From the NCBI GenBank assembly GCA_947650005.1, contig CANSTU010000035.1, positions 1-35,170 of the forward strand: a stretch of DNA of 35,170 nt, in the 5' to 3' direction. The number at the start of each line of letters is the position of its first letter. Positions within the stretch are counted from its first letter, which is position 1. A program made the position numbers and the translations under genes. Source of the DNA: an uncultured Lachnospiraceae bacterium. Lineage in GTDB: Bacteria; Bacillota; Clostridia; Lachnospirales; Lachnospiraceae. The notes under the pieces are model-generated. The model made no database searches, was not told the DNA's origin, and saw nothing but the letters and a program-made list of their open reading frames with translations. Positions 32,576-35,170 of this stretch are shown one piece after another.

Positions 32576-33967
32576 ATGAATTTTTTGGATTTGCTGAGGC
32601 TGAGCAGCGGAAGCCTCCTGAAGAGAAAAATACGGACGCTCCTGACCGTGCTGGGCGTAACCATCGGTGTGGCATCCATCGTGGTCATGATGTCTCTGGG
32701 ACTGGGCTTAAATAAGTCTTCCATGGAAGAGATGGAGTCTTATGGCAGCCTGACGGCGATCGATGTATACGAATCGGGAGGCGGATATTACTATAGCGGA
32801 AACGGATATGCGATGTCCGCAGATGGAAGCAGCGAGGAGCAGGAAGCAAAGCGACTGGACGATGAATTGGTGGAAACGCTGAAAAACCTGCCTCATGTGG
32901 AACTTGTATCCCCTGTGTTGAATATAAGCGTGATCGCAAAATGCGGCGTGTATGAATGCGATATGCGGATCAAGGGGATGAGCTCCGAGGCATTTGAGAT
33001 TCTCAAGGTTCCACTGGGGGCGGGCAGCTATCCCGACGGAAGGGACGGAAAACTGGAACTCTTTTACGGCAATATGGTGCTCCAGGATTTCTACAATTCT
33101 AAAACAGGGAATTATCCCTATTACGAGAAGAATGAACTGCCCGATATCGACCCAATGGAAGATCCCATTTTCTATATTTTTGATACGGAAGCCTATTATC
33201 AGAGCAAGAATGGGTCGAATGGGTCGGCTTCCTCCACGGTGGCTCCGCCCAAGAAATACATGCTGGACACCTGTGGCATGGTGGATGGAGGGCCGGAAGA
33301 ATGGAGCCGGTACAGCTACAATGTCTATTGCGATATCGATGCCCTGGTGGCGGAACTGAAGCGGATCTTTAAATCTAAGGCGATCCCTGGGCAGCCGACC
33401 ACCACGGGAGGAAAGCCCTATAAAGAGATCTTTTACGACCAGCTCTATGTGGATGTAGATGACATGGAAAATGTAACGGAGGTGCAGAACCTGATCAATT
33501 CCATGGGCTATCAGGCATCGAGCAATGCGGAGTGGGTCGAATATTCCCAGACGCAGTATGGCTATATTCAGATGGTGCTGGGGGGGATCGGCGCGGTATC
33601 TTTACTGGTGGCGGCCATCGGGATCACCAATACCATGATGATGTCGATCTATGAAAGAACCAAAGAAATCGGTATCATGAAGGTTTTAGGTTGTGACCTG
33701 CGCAACATCCAGATGATGTTCCTGCTGGAGGCAGGATATATCGGCCTGATCGGCGGCCTGGTGGGCTTGGCTTTCAGCTACGGGATTTCCACCGTGATCA
33801 ACCGAGTGGTACAATCCACAGGAAGGGCAATGACCTTATCTTATATTCCTACGTGGCTGGCCGGTCTGTCTTTGGCTTTTGCCATTCTGGTGGGTATGGT
33901 GGCCGGATTTTTCCCTTCCCTGCGGGCGATGCGGCTCAGTCCTCTGGCCGCAATCAGAAATGACTGA
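32576..33967 (+). CDS. MacB-like ABC permease (FtsX family)
   Basis: A 463-residue permease with the four-helix MacB topology. Helix one (about 20-42) lies in LLKRKIRTLLTVLGVTIGVA and IVVMMSLGLG. A large extracellular domain (about 45-325) follows, with a low-complexity Gly/Tyr/Ser patch after residue 63. Helices two to four form the FtsX domain: MVLGGIGAVSLLVAAIGITN, MMMSIYERTKEIGIMKVLGC, then GYIGLIGGLVGLAFSYGIS and ending with FFPSLRAMRLSPLAAIRND. The C-terminal motif is diagnostic for MacB permeases. It follows the CARDB-like gene by 34 bp and ends the operon before the terminator at 33991. Role: conformational signalling or export across the single membrane; cargo unknown. Confidence 0.92.
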   Translation: MNFLDLLRLSSGSLLKRKIRTLLTVLGVTIGVASIVVMMSLGLGLNKSSMEEMESYGSLTAIDVYESGGGYYYSGNGYAMSADGSSEEQEAKRLDDELVETLKNLPHVELVSPVLNISVIAKCGVYECDMRIKGMSSEAFEILKVPLGAGSYPDGRDGKLELFYGNMVLQDFYNSKTGNYPYYEKNELPDIDPMEDPIFYIFDTEAYYQSKNGSNGSASSTVAPPKKYMLDTCGMVDGGPEEWSRYSYNVYCDIDALVAELKRIFKSKAIPGQPTTTGGKPYKEIFYDQLYVDVDDMENVTEVQNLINSMGYQASSNAEWVEYSQTQYGYIQMVLGGIGAVSLLVAAIGITNTMMMSIYERTKEIGIMKVLGCDLRNIQMMFLLEAGYIGLIGGLVGLAFSYGISTVINRVVQSTGRAMTLSYIPTWLAGLSLAFAILVGMVAGFFPSLRAMRLSPLAAIRND

Positions 33968-33990
33968 GTGATTTTTCCTTTCGAATAAAG

Positions 33991-34041
33991 AATAACCGTA
34001 CTGGGCTTAGAACATTACTCTGAGCCAGTACGGTTATTTTT
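33991..34041. terminator. Bidirectional terminator after the MacB-like operon
   Basis: AATAACCGTACTGG plus GCT pairs with AGCCAGTACGGTTATT (16 pairs, one bulged G), flanked by A-rich and T5 sequence. It ends the plus-strand operon and may also stop minus-strand transcripts from the SGNH hydrolase gene. Confidence 0.93.
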
Positions 34042-34140
34042 CGCAAACATTATAATGAATAAAAATCGAATCGCTAAAATGAGGCATCGTTAAGAAAAGT
34101 TGGAGAGGCCCGGTTGAATTAGGGATTCAAAATCAGGCTC

Positions 34141-35019
34141 TTAATTCTGATACAAAGCATTGGTCACACAGTTGGCGATGAGTGTCGCTCCGGCTGCATT
34201 AGGATGAATGCCGTCTGATAGGAACAGATCCAGGTTAGACCAATTAATCCCGCTGAACTGGAACAGATCGATCACGTGCGCGCCATACGCCTGTGCGACA
34301 GCCTGGATCTGAGCATTATAAGCCGTGACCTGTACGCCGATTTCATTGACTGCCAAGCCGGAATCCCCTTCCACATAACAACATCTGGGCGGGAGAGTAC
34401 AACAATAAATGGCGGCATTGGGATAGAGCACCCTCATCTTCTGAATCATAATCTCATATGCTTCGGAAAAAACGGAGATCTCCCCCTCGGTCCGGATGCT
34501 GGGCGCCTGAAAAGCCCCAGGGGTACGGCTGCGGGAGAAATCGTTGATGCCCATATAGACAATGATAACGTCCGGGATCGAGCCGTCCGCTCCCCGCAGA
34601 TCCATCACCCTGCGGGTACTGCACCCAGGGGCGGAGCCATCCATGGCTAGGGAATTGCCCGTCATGTTGGTGTTGGAGGAGGAAGCATTGGTGCATAGGG
34701 TCATTCCTGTTTTGGTGAGAACCTGGTGCCACCAAGTCTGCTCCACCTGAGTGATCTCCCCATTTTCAGGATAATAAATATTATAATCTGCAGGTTGCTG
34801 CCCGGTGAAGGTGGAAATGCTGTCCCCCATGACGGATAGCTTCTTACCGGCAAGGGAATTCGCCGGCTGAGATGCATACACCTTAGGCACATTCCAGAAA
34901 AAGGCCAGAACTGCCATCAAACAAAAGGCCAGGCATATGGGGTGCCTCCTGGCTGGGGCAGGATGGACGGCGGCTGCTTCCTTACGACGGAAAAGGGTGG
35001 GTTCATTCGATCCTTTCAT
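34141..35019 (-). CDS. Secreted SGNH/GDSL hydrolase
   Basis: A 292-residue SGNH-fold esterase or deacylase. A basic N-terminal stretch and a hydrophobic segment (about 27-43) ending in VYAS around residue 50 form a long signal peptide or a signal anchor. Catalytic blocks are VMGDSIST (Ser67), the block III GIND at 157-160, and the C-terminal pair DGIHPNAAG with Asp269 and His272. An NASSSNTNMTG segment near 111-121 may supply the block II asparagine or glycine. Substrates of this class include acetylated polysaccharides and cell-wall components. The start has AAGGAG eight bases upstream. It is monocistronic, convergent with the MacB-like operon. Confidence 0.88.
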   Translation of the reverse strand: MKGSNEPTLFRRKEAAAVHPAPARRHPICLAFCLMAVLAFFWNVPKVYASQPANSLAGKKLSVMGDSISTFTGQQPADYNIYYPENGEITQVEQTWWHQVLTKTGMTLCTNASSSNTNMTGNSLAMDGSAPGCSTRRVMDLRGADGSIPDVIIVYMGINDFSRSRTPGAFQAPSIRTEGEISVFSEAYEIMIQKMRVLYPNAAIYCCTLPPRCCYVEGDSGLAVNEIGVQVTAYNAQIQAVAQAYGAHVIDLFQFSGINWSNLDLFLSDGIHPNAAGATLIANCVTNALYQN

Positions 35020-35053
35020 GACAGAAAACTCCTTTATCTTTTGATATGATAAA

Positions 35054-35083
35054 ACGATATCATAGATAAAACAGACCTGTCAA
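35054..35083 (-). promoter_or_regulatory. Promoter of the SGNH hydrolase gene
   Basis: On the minus strand TTGACA (35078-35083) is perfect, followed by an 18-bp spacer and TATCGT (35054-35059). An imperfect inverted repeat (ATGATA and TTATCAT) overlaps the -10 region and may be an operator. Nothing else is recognisable from 35084 to the window edge. Confidence 0.7.
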
Positions 35084-35170
35084 GAAGGAAAGCGGTGGAG
35101 ATAGGCCAACAGGATTGCAACCGATGGTTCATATACCCGGCAGGTGCCCGTCCAGAGAATCGCATCCCGG

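Overview
The window looks like chromosomal DNA from a gut-type Firmicute, most likely Lachnospiraceae (class Clostridia). This is inferred from gene content and protein style: roughly 50% GC, strong AGGAGG-type ribosome binding sites, a LytTR/DUF3021 pair, an FprA flavodiiron protein, a ferredoxin-ASKHA corrinoid-activator protein, GPH-family sugar symporters and many intracellular glycoside hydrolases. No rRNA, tRNA, CRISPR array, transposase or phage gene was seen.

Layout. 1-2073: a fucose module (FucU-type mutarotase and GH29 alpha-L-fucosidase, translationally coupled). 2252-2690: a decayed Cof-type HAD gene. 2831-3547: a YjjG-type HAD phosphatase. 3531-4439: a LysR regulator on the minus strand, divergent from a heterodimeric ABC exporter (4757-8378). 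8464-10434: a ferredoxin/ASKHA protein with an expanding 60-bp repeat in its linker. 10539-11497: DUF3021 and LytTR genes on the minus strand. 12122-27749: a long plus-strand carbohydrate block with GPH symporter, TM2 protein, GH2, second GPH symporter, GH3, UxuA, UxuB, GH36, YitT-like membrane protein and GH13. 28101-29249: FprA. 29357-29445: an unidentified structured RNA ending in a terminator. 30013-33967: a three-gene MacB-like system (ATPase, secreted/anchored CARDB-like protein, FtsX-type permease). 34141-35019: a secreted SGNH hydrolase on the minus strand.

How the parts may work together. The 12-28 kb block reads as uptake of glycosides by sodium/proton symport followed by cytoplasmic cleavage. 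UxuA and UxuB convert fructuronate through mannonate to 2-keto-3-deoxygluconate, so at least one imported substrate probably releases a hexuronic acid. The isomerase (UxaC) and the KDG kinase/aldolase are not in the window. A promoter with an overlapping cre-like site at 11986-12030 suggests CcpA control of the block's first transporter.

Most unusual feature. A hairpin of the form stem-TNAR-stem followed directly by AGAYGGGAG recurs before unrelated genes (FucU, YjjG, ABC exporter, MacB-like ATPase, and a variant before the CARDB-like protein). At several places it alternates with a second hairpin in tandem units of 67-69 bp. Stem sequences differ between copies while pairing is kept, and the 3' flank supplies the Shine-Dalgarno sequence of the next gene. 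It looks like a repeat family that has become, or delivers, a 5'-UTR element.
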